A stretch of 64,000 nt of DNA from Streptomyces syringium (lineage in GTDB: Bacteria > Actinomycetota > Actinomycetes > Streptomycetales > Streptomycetaceae). The DNA lies in NCBI RefSeq assembly GCF_017876625.1, contig NZ_JAGIOH010000001.1, forward strand, positions 6,469,501-6,533,500, written 5' to 3'. A program made the position numbers and the translations under genes. Each line of letters opens with the position of its first letter. Position 1 is the stretch's first letter. Below the pieces are notes generated by a model that did no database searches, was not told the origin of the DNA, and worked only from the letters and a program-made list of their open reading frames with translations. Positions 42,301-51,232 of the stretch are shown here, one piece after another.

Positions 42301-45300
42301 TCAGGACATCGTCGTGAGCCGTACGGCCAGGGACACCAGCAGCAGTACCAGCAGCGGCAGCGCGAACCAGTACGAACCCTGCAGCCAGCGCAGTTGCCGG
42401 ACACCCGGCCGGGCCGTGACCCGTGTCAGCTCCCGTGCCGTCAGCAGCACGATCAGCGCCAGCGCCGCCAGTCCACCGATCACCGACATCGGTGTCCACG
42501 TCACCCGCGGCCCGGCCGGGCCCGGCCGGGGCTCCGGGACCGCGCCCGGGGCCTGCCGGGACAGTTCGTACAGCACCGCGTCGTCGTTGGACAGCACCCG
42601 GCGCAGTTCGGGCCGTCGGTCGAGGGCCCGCAGCAGCCGCGGCTCCCAGTTCACGGCGTAGCCCGCGTCCAGCTGGAGGGTGACGGACTGGCCGCGGTTG
42701 ACCATGAGGTAGGAGTTGGGACCGGCCTTCCGCAGCGCGACGACCAGGCTTTCGACCAGGACCGGATCGCGCGGCGCCTGCGTCGGTTCGTACGTCACCC
42801 GCTCCATGTCACGGGCGCCCCACGGCATGGCGGGCGTCACGCTGTTGACGGGGTCCTGGCTCATCCACAGCAGCCGCACGGTCGGCCTGTCGTGCTCGTA
42901 CACGTACTCCATCGCGGCGACCTCTCCCGGCCGTACCCGCTCGAAGGGCTCGTTGCCCCAACGGGCCACCAGAAAACCGAAGATGAGCACGAGCCCCGCC
43001 AGCAGTGCGGCGAGCGGCCCCGTGGCACTGCGGCCGCGTGCCGCGCCCGTGCGCGGGAAGACCGCGAGGGCGGCGAGGACGCAGGCGCCGGGGAGCGCGA
43101 ACAGGAAGACCCGCAGGGCCACTTCGCCGCCGTAGGACTGCATGCCGAAGGCGAGGAAGGGGACGGCGGTCAGGACCAGGAGCGCGGTGTCCGCGCGACC
43201 GGACCGCCTGCGTCGCCACCAGCCGAACGCGGCGCAGGCCAGCACGCCGCCCGCGAGCGCCACCCGGGTGTACAGCACCAGCTTGTGGGTGCTGCTGCCG
43301 CCCTCGATGCGGCCGGAGACGGACGAGGAGACATTGCCGCCCAGCGAGCCCAGACCGCCGAACAGCTCGTCGAAGTGCCCCGACCAGTACGGCTCCGCGA
43401 GGAACCCCACCCACACCGCCAGCATCACACCGCACAGCAGCGGCAGCCCGGTCAGCGTCGAGCGGCGGGTGAGCACCAGCACGGTCAGCACGCCCAGCAT
43501 CACGAAGGGGGTCAGCTGATGGCTGGCCACCGAGGCCGCGAACAGGGCGATGAGCAGCGCCAGCAGCACCCCTTGCTGACGGCGGCCGGCGGGCGCGACC
43601 TCCGCCTCGCCCGGCAGCAGTTTCCCGCCCAGCTGCCGGGGCCAGCGGAACCACACCAGCAGCACGGCCACGAAGAGCAGATAGATGAAGTAGTTCAGCG
43701 CCTGGGGCGAGAAGTAGTCCTGTCCGACCCAGCCGCACAGGGCGAACAGCCACACCGCCGTCCACTTCGCCCGCCAGCTCGCCCGCACGGCCCTCAGCAG
43801 CAGCGCCAGCGGCGCGAGACACAGCAGCTGAACGGCCAGTGGCCACCAGCGGAGCACCTCGGTGAGGTCGCCCACCCCGCAGGCCCGGGCGGTGAGGGCG
43901 GCCAGGGCGAAGAACCCGGGCCAGCTCCAGCGGGCGTCGAGGTCCGGCGCGGCCGTCCCGGAACGGTCGATGTAGTCCAGGAAGCCCAGGTGCTGCCAGG
44001 CCGTCGCGAAGCGCGGCTGGTCCTCCAGCAGCGCGGGCACGGCGTGCAGGGACACCACCGTCAGCAGCAGGACGGCCGTCAGCAGCCCGCGTCGGGGCCG
44101 GTCCAGCCACAGCGCCCACGCGAACGACACCACCAGCAGTGCGGCCCCCAGCACCGTCGCCACGGGAAGCACGGACACCAGCCCGAGCCCGCCCATGCCG
44201 TCCAGCTCGGACTCCCCGAGGGACCCGAGCGGCACCCAGTACATCGCCAGGGCGGCGCCGAGCAACAGCCAGATCCCGGCCTCCGGGCCCCGCCACCAGG
44301 GCCTGCGCGCCTCCGGCGGCTTACGGGCGGCCACGGTGGGCGGCGCTCCCGAGCCCTCGGGCAGCGCGGACACGTCCGAGGCCGCGGCGACGGACGCGGC
44401 GGTCGAGGCCGAGGAAGCACCGGCCGGCCCTGCCGAAGGGGCCGCGGAGGCCGCAGTGGACACGGTGGATGTGCCGCTCGAGGCCGCGGCGGCGACGGAA
44501 GCCGGCGCCGGAGCGGAGGCCGCCGTACGCGGCTCGTCCGGCTCGGCGGGGCCGTCCGGCTCGGCGGGGACTGCGGAGGACATGGGTACCGCCTCGGGGG
44601 TGTGCCGGAGATCGGGGCGCCTCTCCAAGTGGTCGAAGTCCAGCCGCACGCCCAGCGGCATCGTGTCCGCGTCCAGCGCGGCGCGCAGCGCCCACCGGGT
44701 GCCGAAACCGCCGCTGTCGCGCTCCGCTCCGGCCGCCGCCCCGCGGCCGTGCCTAAAACCCTGGCGGACACCCCGCCGGTCGCCGTGGACCGCCAGGTCC
44801 GCGAGATCGCCGTCGGGCGCGGCGCCGGGGGAGCGGGGCGGCGAGACCGCCGGCGCCTCCTTGAGGATCCTGCGCAGCCGCACCGCCGAGACCGAGGCGA
44901 TCACCGCGAGGCTGACGACCTCCGCGATGCCCGCACCCGCCAGCCCCAGCCGAGGGAGCAGCAGCAGCGTCAGCCCCAGCACCAGGAAGCACAGCAGTCC
45001 CTGGAGATAGGCGAGCCCGGCCGTCCGGCTCTGGGCCCGCAGCACCGCGAAGTACACCTCCATCACGACCCGCAGCGCGGCCCCCACGGCGAACCACCGC
45101 AGCAGCGGCGTGGCCGCGTCCGCGTAGCCCTGCCCGAAGACCCGCAGCACATAGGGGGCGAGAAGGAAGAGCAGCACACAGACCGGGACCATGATCTTGG
45201 CCATCCGGCGCAGCGCGGCCCGGCAGTTCTCCGCGAGCCGGGCCGGGTCGTGCGAGCCCTCGACGGTCAGGGAGGCGCCCATGTTGATGGCGAGCAGGTT

Positions 45301-46170
45301 CACCGTGCCACCGATGGTGGTGGCGATGTAGAAGTACGCGTTGTTGGTGGAGCTGACCTGGGAGGCGACGATCACCGGCACCAGATAGACCACGGCCAGT
45401 GAGAACAGCGACCCGGTGTAGTCCCCGGCGAGGAAGCGGCCCATCTCCCGGTAGCTGGGGGGCCGGGCGGTCTTCGCGGTCGCCAGGGCGTGCCGCGGCA
45501 CCAGCCGGCGGAAGACCAGCCAGCCCAGCGGCAGCACCGACACACCGATGGAGACGACCCAGGACGTGAACACCCCGGACCCCGGCAGCGCCGCCGCCAG
45601 CGCCACCAGCAGCGCCAGCTTCGCCGCGGAGAACACCGTATTGCCCACCGGCACCCAGAACGCGCTGCGCAGCCCGGTCAGCACCCCGTCCTGGAGGGTC
45701 AGCAGGGACCAGGCGACGACGGCGACGATGAACCCGAGACCGGGCAGCACTCCGTGCAGCGATCTGTAGGAGGGACCCCAGAGGTCCAGTGTGAACAGAA
45801 AGACGCAGGCCGCGACGGCGACGACGGCGGAACTCCCCGCATACGTACGGAGGACGAGCCGGCCCGTCGACCGCCCGGCCACGGGGATGAAGCGGGCCAG
45901 CGCCCCGGTCAGGGTGATCGCGGTGAGCCCCGCGAGCAGCTTCATCGCGGCGATGGCCGCGGACCCCTGGCCGACCGCGCTGGGGGTGTAGTACCGGGCG
46001 GCGATCAGCCAATAGCCCACGCCGAGGACGGCACTGATGCCCGTATTGAGCATCAGGGCGAAGGCGTTGCGGAACAGTGGACTGCTGCCGCCGCGCCCCG
46101 GGAGCCGCAGCCTGCGGCTCACCGGACTCTGCGCCTCCCGTTCCTCGGCCCGGGTGGACGTGTCAGACAC
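42301..46170 (-). CDS. flippase fused to a second polytopic polymerase/glycosyltransferase-like domain
   Basis: A 1289-residue membrane protein. Residues about 30-440 are a Wzx/MATE-like oligosaccharide flippase (FRNAFALMLNTGISAVLGVG start, paired helices throughout). A long disordered linker rich in Ala, Ser, Pro and Glu covers about 445-680. Residues about 685-1289 form a second polytopic block with roughly a dozen helices, the motif WSWPGFFAL, a GQDYFSPQALNYFIYL segment and an exposed domain near 1100-1220, then two terminal helices; this resembles GT-C or Wzy-like proteins with large loops. It would translocate and polymerise, or extend, a lipid-linked polysaccharide. Its ATG overlaps the end of the deacetylase gene. 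Such a fusion is unusual; a missed stop in the linker is the alternative, but the frame is continuous with good codon use. Confidence 0.85.
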   Translation of the reverse strand: MSDTSTRAEEREAQSPVSRRLRLPGRGGSSPLFRNAFALMLNTGISAVLGVGYWLIAARYYTPSAVGQGSAAIAAMKLLAGLTAITLTGALARFIPVAGRSTGRLVLRTYAGSSAVVAVAACVFLFTLDLWGPSYRSLHGVLPGLGFIVAVVAWSLLTLQDGVLTGLRSAFWVPVGNTVFSAAKLALLVALAAALPGSGVFTSWVVSIGVSVLPLGWLVFRRLVPRHALATAKTARPPSYREMGRFLAGDYTGSLFSLAVVYLVPVIVASQVSSTNNAYFYIATTIGGTVNLLAINMGASLTVEGSHDPARLAENCRAALRRMAKIMVPVCVLLFLLAPYVLRVFGQGYADAATPLLRWFAVGAALRVVMEVYFAVLRAQSRTAGLAYLQGLLCFLVLGLTLLLLPRLGLAGAGIAEVVSLAVIASVSAVRLRRILKEAPAVSPPRSPGAAPDGDLADLAVHGDRRGVRQGFRHGRGAAAGAERDSGGFGTRWALRAALDADTMPLGVRLDFDHLERRPDLRHTPEAVPMSSAVPAEPDGPAEPDEPRTAASAPAPASVAAAASSGTSTVSTAASAAPSAGPAGASSASTAASVAAASDVSALPEGSGAPPTVAARKPPEARRPWWRGPEAGIWLLLGAALAMYWVPLGSLGESELDGMGGLGLVSVLPVATVLGAALLVVSFAWALWLDRPRRGLLTAVLLLTVVSLHAVPALLEDQPRFATAWQHLGFLDYIDRSGTAAPDLDARWSWPGFFALAALTARACGVGDLTEVLRWWPLAVQLLCLAPLALLLRAVRASWRAKWTAVWLFALCGWVGQDYFSPQALNYFIYLLFVAVLLVWFRWPRQLGGKLLPGEAEVAPAGRRQQGVLLALLIALFAASVASHQLTPFVMLGVLTVLVLTRRSTLTGLPLLCGVMLAVWVGFLAEPYWSGHFDELFGGLGSLGGNVSSSVSGRIEGGSSTHKLVLYTRVALAGGVLACAAFGWWRRRRSGRADTALLVLTAVPFLAFGMQSYGGEVALRVFLFALPGACVLAALAVFPRTGAARGRSATGPLAALLAGLVLIFGFLVARWGNEPFERVRPGEVAAMEYVYEHDRPTVRLLWMSQDPVNSVTPAMPWGARDMERVTYEPTQAPRDPVLVESLVVALRKAGPNSYLMVNRGQSVTLQLDAGYAVNWEPRLLRALDRRPELRRVLSNDDAVLYELSRQAPGAVPEPRPGPAGPRVTWTPMSVIGGLAALALIVLLTARELTRVTARPGVRQLRWLQGSYWFALPLLVLLLVSLAVRLTTMS

Positions 46171-46963
46171 GGACTTCGCTTACCTTCCTCATGATCTGTC
46201 GAGTTCTGCGAACCATGGCGTAACCCTTGGTCAACGCACGGTCTCCGGCGAAGTGACGGCCGACGCCCCGGCCCTCGACGAGTTGTTCGAACTCGTCGAT
46301 CGTCGTGGAGCGGCCCACGGTGACGCGCTCCAGTGCGTACGGCCCCTGCCGCCGCGCGGCCAGGGCGTTGCCCACGGCCAGCGAGACGCCGAACCCGGCC
46401 GTCCGCACGGCGCTCCGCACCCGGCGGCTCGAATAGCCGTAGGGGTAGGCGAAGGACACCGGCGGACTGCCGAGCTCCAGTGTCAGTACGTCCCGGCAGC
46501 GTTCCACCTCGAACCGCAGTGTGTCATCGGCGAGTTGGTCGAGCTGCGGGTGGGTGTGGCTGTGACCGCCGATCTCCAGTCCGGCACCGGCCAGCTCGCG
46601 GACCTGGTCCCAGGTGAGCATGAGATCGAGCGCTCCACCGGTCTCGTGCTCCCCGCGCACCCACCCCGTGGAGGCGAACAGCGTGGCCGTGAAGCCGTAC
46701 TCGGTGAGGACCGGGAGGGCGTAGCGGTGCACGCCCTCGTAGCCGTCGTCGAAGGTGATCAGAACGGGCTGCGGGGGCAGCGCGAGGCCGTCGCGCCAGG
46801 CGGATGCCAGCTGATGCGCGGTCAGTGGGGAAAAGCCCCGTTCGGCGAGCAGCCGCAGCTGCTCGCCGAACGCGGCCGGTGACACCGACAGCGCGTGCGC
46901 CGCGCGCGAGGGCGTGTGCGCCACCGCGTGATACATCAGTATGGGAACCGGACCCCCGTTCAT
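46163..46963 (-). CDS. polysaccharide deacetylase (NodB/CE4 domain)
   Basis: The 266-residue protein has the CE4 motifs: ITFDDGYEGVHRY (catalytic base and metal Asp, near 71-73), GGHSHTHPQLDQL (two metal His, near 137-141), and VSFAYPYGYSSRRV. It has no signal peptide, so it either works in the cytosol or leaves by another route. It would remove N-acetyl groups from a glycan made by the neighbouring glycosyltransferases. The ATG overlaps the stop of the upstream glycosyltransferase by four bases, and its own end overlaps the flippase start by eight. Confidence 0.92.
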   Translation of the reverse strand: MNGGPVPILMYHAVAHTPSRAAHALSVSPAAFGEQLRLLAERGFSPLTAHQLASAWRDGLALPPQPVLITFDDGYEGVHRYALPVLTEYGFTATLFASTGWVRGEHETGGALDLMLTWDQVRELAGAGLEIGGHSHTHPQLDQLADDTLRFEVERCRDVLTLELGSPPVSFAYPYGYSSRRVRSAVRTAGFGVSLAVGNALAARRQGPYALERVTVGRSTTIDEFEQLVEGRGVGRHFAGDRALTKGYAMVRRTRQIMRKVSEVRV

Positions 46964-48057
46964 GCCTCGGTTCCCCCCTTGGCCGGTTCCTTGGCCGGTT
47001 CCGTGGCGGGTTCCCTCACCGGCTCTGCGCCGATCCCGGCGCCCGGCACGGTCGCCGGCGCGAACCGCTCGCCGCCACGGCGCGCCCGGACGCTGCCGAC
47101 CGCGTAGCCGCCCGCTGCCGCGGCCACGCCGGCCACGATCGCGCCCGCCCGCCCCGCGCCCCCGGGCCGGCCGAGCAGCGCGTCGCGGACCCCGCGCGCG
47201 ATGCCCGCGGGCAGCACGCGCGTGGTGTACCGGCGCTCCGTCGCAAGCCCCGCCCGGGCGCCCACGCTCCGCGCCACGAGCGCCTTGGACAGGCCCTCGG
47301 CGTACGCGCGGGTGCGGAAGTAGGCGAACCGCTCACGGGCGGCGGGCACCCGGTGGTGGATCACCGAGCGGTCGTCGATCAACAGCACCGCGTCCGGCAC
47401 GGCGCGGGTCAGCCGGATGCACAGCTCCGTCTCCTCGCAGCCCAGCGGCAGCCGGTTGCCGTCGCGGCCGATGCCGTTGGCGAAGCCGCCCACGGCCGTC
47501 AGCGCCGACCTGCGGAAGGAGGCGTTGCCGCCGAGGACGTTGCGGACCTCGGTCCGGCCGGGCGGCAAGCCCCGGTACGTACAGCCCACGACCCAGTCGA
47601 ACTCGGCCGGGAACCACACGGGTCTGCGCCGGGACTCCCACACGGGGAGGGTCCGGCCACCCACCGCCATCACCCGCGGATCGGCGTAGGCCTCGGCGAA
47701 ATACCGCAGCCAGTCCCGCTCGGCCACCGCGTCGTCGTCGAGGAAGGCGATCACCTCGCCCGTCGACGCCGCGGTCCCGGTGTTGCGGCCCGCCGACAGG
47801 CCGCGGGGGCCCGCGTTCGCGAGCACCCGCACCCGGTCCGGCGCGCCCCCCGCGCCGTCGTCGCCGAAGGTCTTGGCGAGCCGCCGCAGGAGGGCGGGAT
47901 TGTGGTCCACGACGATCAGCGTCTCCAGCGCGGGCCACGACTGATCACGCACCGAGGACACCGCCGCGAGGATGTCGTCCCACCGGTCCTCGGTATAGAC
48001 ACAGATGACCACCGAAACGTCAGGCGCCCCACCCGGCCCGGCCGGTGGAGGTTTCAA
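46960..48057 (-). CDS. family 2 glycosyltransferase
   Basis: A 365-residue GT-A enzyme. VSVVICVYTEDRWDDILAAV opens the nucleotide-binding fold; AFLDDDAVAERDW supplies the DxD metal motif (near 107-109). A GNASFRRSALTAVGG and LGCEETELCIRL pair marks acceptor and catalytic Asp/Glu. The C-terminal Ala/Gly-rich part may contact the membrane and ends in a Pro/Glu/Lys tail. The start is TTG with a strong GGGGGGAGG five bases before it, overlapping the previous stop (TTGA). It would add a sugar to the polysaccharide unit. Confidence 0.92.
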   Translation of the reverse strand: MKPPPAGPGGAPDVSVVICVYTEDRWDDILAAVSSVRDQSWPALETLIVVDHNPALLRRLAKTFGDDGAGGAPDRVRVLANAGPRGLSAGRNTGTAASTGEVIAFLDDDAVAERDWLRYFAEAYADPRVMAVGGRTLPVWESRRRPVWFPAEFDWVVGCTYRGLPPGRTEVRNVLGGNASFRRSALTAVGGFANGIGRDGNRLPLGCEETELCIRLTRAVPDAVLLIDDRSVIHHRVPAARERFAYFRTRAYAEGLSKALVARSVGARAGLATERRYTTRVLPAGIARGVRDALLGRPGGAGRAGAIVAGVAAAAGGYAVGSVRARRGGERFAPATVPGAGIGAEPVREPATEPAKEPAKGGTEA

Positions 48058-48872
48058 GACACCTCCCCCCGGCTCGCGGACGGCGCGATCGCGAGCCGCG
48101 GCGGGCGGCTTCGGAGTCGCTTTGCACCATGTTCACGCAGAATCACATGCAGCACCCGTAGTCCGTCGCGCACGGCCCGTAGATTGCTGGTGCCGTGGAT
48201 GCGGACGAACTCATGGCTGGGAATCTCCTGTACCCGCAGCCCCGCTTTGGCCACTCTGATGTTCATCAACGTCTCCACCTCGAACCCCGCGCAGTCCAGG
48301 GCGAGTTCGTCCAGGCAGCGCTTCCAGAACGCGTTGTAGCCGTAGCACAGATCGGTATAGCGCGCCCCGAACTTGTGATTGACGATGGAGGTCAGGACCC
48401 GGTTGCCGAGCTTCCGGATCGGAGTCATGTCGTCAGTGCCGCCCCCGTTGGCGAACCGAGAGCCCTTGGCGAAGTCCGCGCCGCCGACGAGCGCGGAGAC
48501 ATAGCTGACGATCTCGTTGCCGTCCGCGGAGCCGTCCGCGTCGACCATGACGATGATCTCGCCCGTGCAGGCCGCGAAGCCCGTGATCAGGGCGTCCCCC
48601 TTGCCCTTGCCGAGCTGTTCCACGACCTTGACGTCCGGCCACAGGTCACGGGCGACCTGCACGGTGTCGTCGGTCGAATTGCCGTCGACGAGGACCACTT
48701 CGTGAATCCACTCGGGCAACGTCTTGAACACGTACGGGAGGTTCTCCGCCTCGTTCATCGCCGGGATGACGACGCTGACCGGCGGTGCGATGGCGAAATG
48801 TGAGGTGACCGGGCGGTAGCGACCGCTTATCGATGGATCTTGATCGGCCGCCGGGCGCAGAAAAGAACTCAT
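48054..48872 (-). CDS. family 2 glycosyltransferase, dolichol-phosphate-mannose-synthase-like
   Basis: The 272-residue enzyme shows VSVVIPAMNEAENLPYVFKT, VVLVDGNSTDDTVQVAR, KGKGDALITGFAACTG and the metal motif VMVDADGSADGNE (near 106-108), as in DPM1-type transferases, which load a sugar onto polyprenyl phosphate. ARYTDLCYGYNAFW is typical of the acceptor loop. No C-terminal membrane helix is seen. GAGGGAGA precedes the ATG by seven bases. It opens the four-gene polysaccharide operon in which all genes overlap. Confidence 0.92.
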   Translation of the reverse strand: MSSFLRPAADQDPSISGRYRPVTSHFAIAPPVSVVIPAMNEAENLPYVFKTLPEWIHEVVLVDGNSTDDTVQVARDLWPDVKVVEQLGKGKGDALITGFAACTGEIIVMVDADGSADGNEIVSYVSALVGGADFAKGSRFANGGGTDDMTPIRKLGNRVLTSIVNHKFGARYTDLCYGYNAFWKRCLDELALDCAGFEVETLMNIRVAKAGLRVQEIPSHEFVRIHGTSNLRAVRDGLRVLHVILREHGAKRLRSRPPRLAIAPSASRGEVS

Positions 48873-49255
48873 GTACTATCTCCCTCTCGTCCGGTGGACC
48901 GCCCGCCCAGAGCGGTCCGGTGGTTTTCCGGGTCGAAAAGGGGGTACTCACCTTGCCCCGGACGGCACGGATCGCCGTTCGTGCAGGGTGAGTTGGCAAG
49001 TGTTGCCGGCCGCGCGGCACGCGACTCGGCACTGCTGTGAAGGCCGAGCGCGGCTACCCCCTACCGCGCCCCGCTCCGGACACCATCGCGACGCTTGAGC
49101 CCTCCCCTAGTGCCGCTTTGCATGATGGACCGTTGCGGGTGGATGTACGACGGTATTGATGCTTGAGACTGTATGGCAAGAGCTCCTGCGGTGACTCCTC
49201 CTTTGGTGTTTTCCCGCCGCGTTCGCGGTGTCGGGTATTGGTGATCTGTGTCGAC
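48873..49255. other. promoter region of the polysaccharide operon
   Basis: No gene is supported here. The stretch is AT-richer than average from about 49100 to 49260, with CTTGCCATACAGTCTC-like sequence on the minus strand, which could include the operon promoter, but no consensus pair stands out. It also separates the operon from the acyltransferase gene upstream, whose hairpin lies at the right end. Confidence 0.4.
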
Positions 49256-49278
49256 GGCGCATTCGAATATCGTGCGCC
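49256..49278 (-). terminator. hairpin after the FemAB/CelD-like acyltransferase gene
   Basis: GGCGCA and TGCGCC pair around an 11-base loop, directly after the stop codon on the minus strand. The stem is only six pairs, so termination may be partial. Confidence 0.45.
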
Positions 49279-50373
49279 TCAACTACCTTCGCGCAGGCTC
49301 CCCATGCGCTTGAGGAGCCGGTCCGCCGGCTCGAAGAGACCGGGCCGGGACACCACAGCGTTGCGGAGCGCCCGCAGGGGCGCCCGGCGTGCGCGGTGAC
49401 CGAGGGCCACCGGGTGACGGCGCATCACCCACCCCTCGCACACGCTGAGTTCACGTGTCTTGAGCAGGTCCTTGTACTCCTTCTCGCCCCGCCCCAGGTC
49501 CACGTAGCCCAGGCCCTCCGCGGCGGCCCCCTCCGCCATCCGCAGATGCAGCAGCAGCCCGGGGGAGTACCGCCCGAACTCCGGGTCGTACGCGGGGAAC
49601 CAGCAGCACAGCACCGTCCGTGAGCGCGGCCCGAAGTGCGCCGCGACCGGCCGCCCGCCCGCGTAGAGCACCGACAGCAGGCCCGCGAACGACTCGGTGC
49701 GGGTGTGGAAGAGCTGATCGACCAGCCGGCAGATCCAGGGGCGCGCGAACCGGTCGCTGCGCCCCGTTCTTCGATACTGCGCCGACTTCCATCCGATCAG
49801 CGTCCGCAGGACGGCCGGATCGCGTTCGTCGTGCACGTACCGCACCTCGCCGACGTTCCGGGCGAGCCTGCGCTCCTTGGCGCGCGTGGTGCGGACGAAC
49901 TTCGGACGCTGTTTGCGCAGCGCCGTCAGATACCGCTCGAAGCCCTGGTCCACATCGATGACCGGCGAGGCGAACGCCCCGGTGGCCGCCACCTCGAACG
50001 GCTTCTGCCCCTCCACCAAGTGGTCGAACTCCCAGACGGACAGCCCGCAGGCATGCAGCAACTCGCGGGCGTCCCACTGGAATCCGGGCCGGTGGACCAG
50101 GCCCTGGGCGTCGGAGACCCCGAGGCCGATCGCCCGGCCCACCCCCAACGAGCTGCGCTGGTACGGGAAGAAGGCCACCGGCTCGCCGTCCTCCCGCACG
50201 ACCGCTATCCGCGCGCCGTGCCGGGACCTGCCGACGGCGAGGGTGAACTCCGGTGCGAGAAACGGGTTCGCGAGCTGGGGCGATCCGTCGAGGGCGGCGC
50301 GCCGTTGCATGGCGGACCACGCCGCCCGGTCCGCCGCCGTGAGGTCGCCGGGTCGGTACACCCTGATGTCCAC
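49279..50373 (-). CDS. GNAT/FemAB-like acyltransferase (BioF2/CelD type)
   Basis: A 364-residue two-lobed GNAT protein of the kind found in exopolysaccharide loci. VAFFPYQRSSLGVGRAIGLG and GFEVAAT-like strands form the first lobe; WKSAQYRRTGRSDRF, YDPEFGRYSPGLLLHLRMAE and GYVDLGRGEKEYKDLL form the second, with the acyl-donor pocket. The donor may be acyl-CoA or aminoacyl-tRNA; which is unclear. GTG at 50373 begins the conserved VDIRVYRPGDL and follows the stop of the membrane-protein gene by one base, so the two genes are coupled. It probably modifies the polysaccharide made by the operon downstream. Confidence 0.85.
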   Translation of the reverse strand: MDIRVYRPGDLTAADRAAWSAMQRRAALDGSPQLANPFLAPEFTLAVGRSRHGARIAVVREDGEPVAFFPYQRSSLGVGRAIGLGVSDAQGLVHRPGFQWDARELLHACGLSVWEFDHLVEGQKPFEVAATGAFASPVIDVDQGFERYLTALRKQRPKFVRTTRAKERRLARNVGEVRYVHDERDPAVLRTLIGWKSAQYRRTGRSDRFARPWICRLVDQLFHTRTESFAGLLSVLYAGGRPVAAHFGPRSRTVLCCWFPAYDPEFGRYSPGLLLHLRMAEGAAAEGLGYVDLGRGEKEYKDLLKTRELSVCEGWVMRRHPVALGHRARRAPLRALRNAVVSRPGLFEPADRLLKRMGSLREGS

Positions 50374-50374
50374 C

Positions 50375-50812
50375 TCAGGCGGCCCGGCTTCGGTGAGCGC
50401 CGTCCCGGTGCCGGCACACGTGCGCCAGCAGGAACAGCAGCAGGCTGACGATCGCGACCGCGGCCACCCCGCCCCGCACGCTCCAGGAGTGCAGCGCGAG
50501 CATGGTCTGCGCGACCAGCAGGTCGATGGCGACCGCCCCGCCCGCCGCGACGACCGAGCGGCTGAGCGGATCGAGACCGCGCAGCGCCGCCGCCACGGCG
50601 CCCGCCGGTGCCATGACGAGAAAGAAGAGGGTGAGCGGCGCACGCAGCGGCGAGCCGATGTCGGCGAGCGCCAGCACCGCCCCGACCCCCGCGATGGCGA
50701 CGGCGGCGCCGACGGCCAGGGGAAGGGACTCGGCCGTCCGAGCTCTCCTTCCGACGCGGTCGTCGGCGTGGTCGAGTTCTGTGGGATCCGTGAGATCAGT
50801 GACGTTCTGCAT
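50375..50812 (-). CDS. small membrane protein of unknown function
   Basis: The 145-residue protein has a polar N-terminus of about 30 residues and three or four hydrophobic helices (about 33-53, 60-80, 92-112, 116-136), ending in a His/Arg-rich cytoplasmic tail. No family is recognised. ATG at 50812 is chosen because it starts a short polar leader with a G-rich sequence upstream; the frame continues upstream without a better site. It lies just ahead of the acyltransferase and may anchor or assist it. Proteins of this shape recur in Streptomyces polysaccharide loci. Confidence 0.7.
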   Translation of the reverse strand: MQNVTDLTDPTELDHADDRVGRRARTAESLPLAVGAAVAIAGVGAVLALADIGSPLRAPLTLFFLVMAPAGAVAAALRGLDPLSRSVVAAGGAVAIDLLVAQTMLALHSWSVRGGVAAVAIVSLLLFLLAHVCRHRDGAHRSRAA

Positions 50813-51232
50813 TGGCGACTTTGCCCCCCGAAGCGCCGGATGCCGGGCTTCAATGTCGCGCAATCGGCAGAGGCGCGTCAAGATGTGAAGGCCGTGCAAA
50901 CGGCCTCCGGTTATCGCACCGCGATGGAACCGGAGGTTGTCCGTCAGGTGAATTCTTCACCAGAGTCTCGCACCGTCAACCCAGTATCTCCAAAAGCCCG
51001 TTGAGGCAAATGGGGGATGCCGGGCGGCACCGGGGCCCCTGCGGACGCGGATGCGGATTCCCACACCCGCCCCCTGGGCGCGGGTGGGCAGCCGGTAGCG
51101 GAATGTCATAGACCTGACACACAAAGGCCATGTATGGGACCACTGTTGCTGTGATTTTGGCATGGACACTTCCATTGTTGCGGGGGTGACTGCTACGACG
51201 GACGTGGCCGAAACCCTGCTATGGGAGGTTCC
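50813..51232. other. divergent intergenic region
   Basis: No gene is supported. It must carry the promoters of the small membrane protein gene (minus) and of the SGNH lipase gene (plus). The 51100-51200 stretch is AT-rich with TGTGATTTTGGCATGG, likely part of the lipase promoter. Confidence 0.4.

Noticed and set aside
42394..45402. 1002-residue plus-strand open frame opposite the flippase fusion
   Set aside because: Product is rich in Gln, Arg, Gly and His with no domain pattern, and the minus strand has clear membrane-protein coding.
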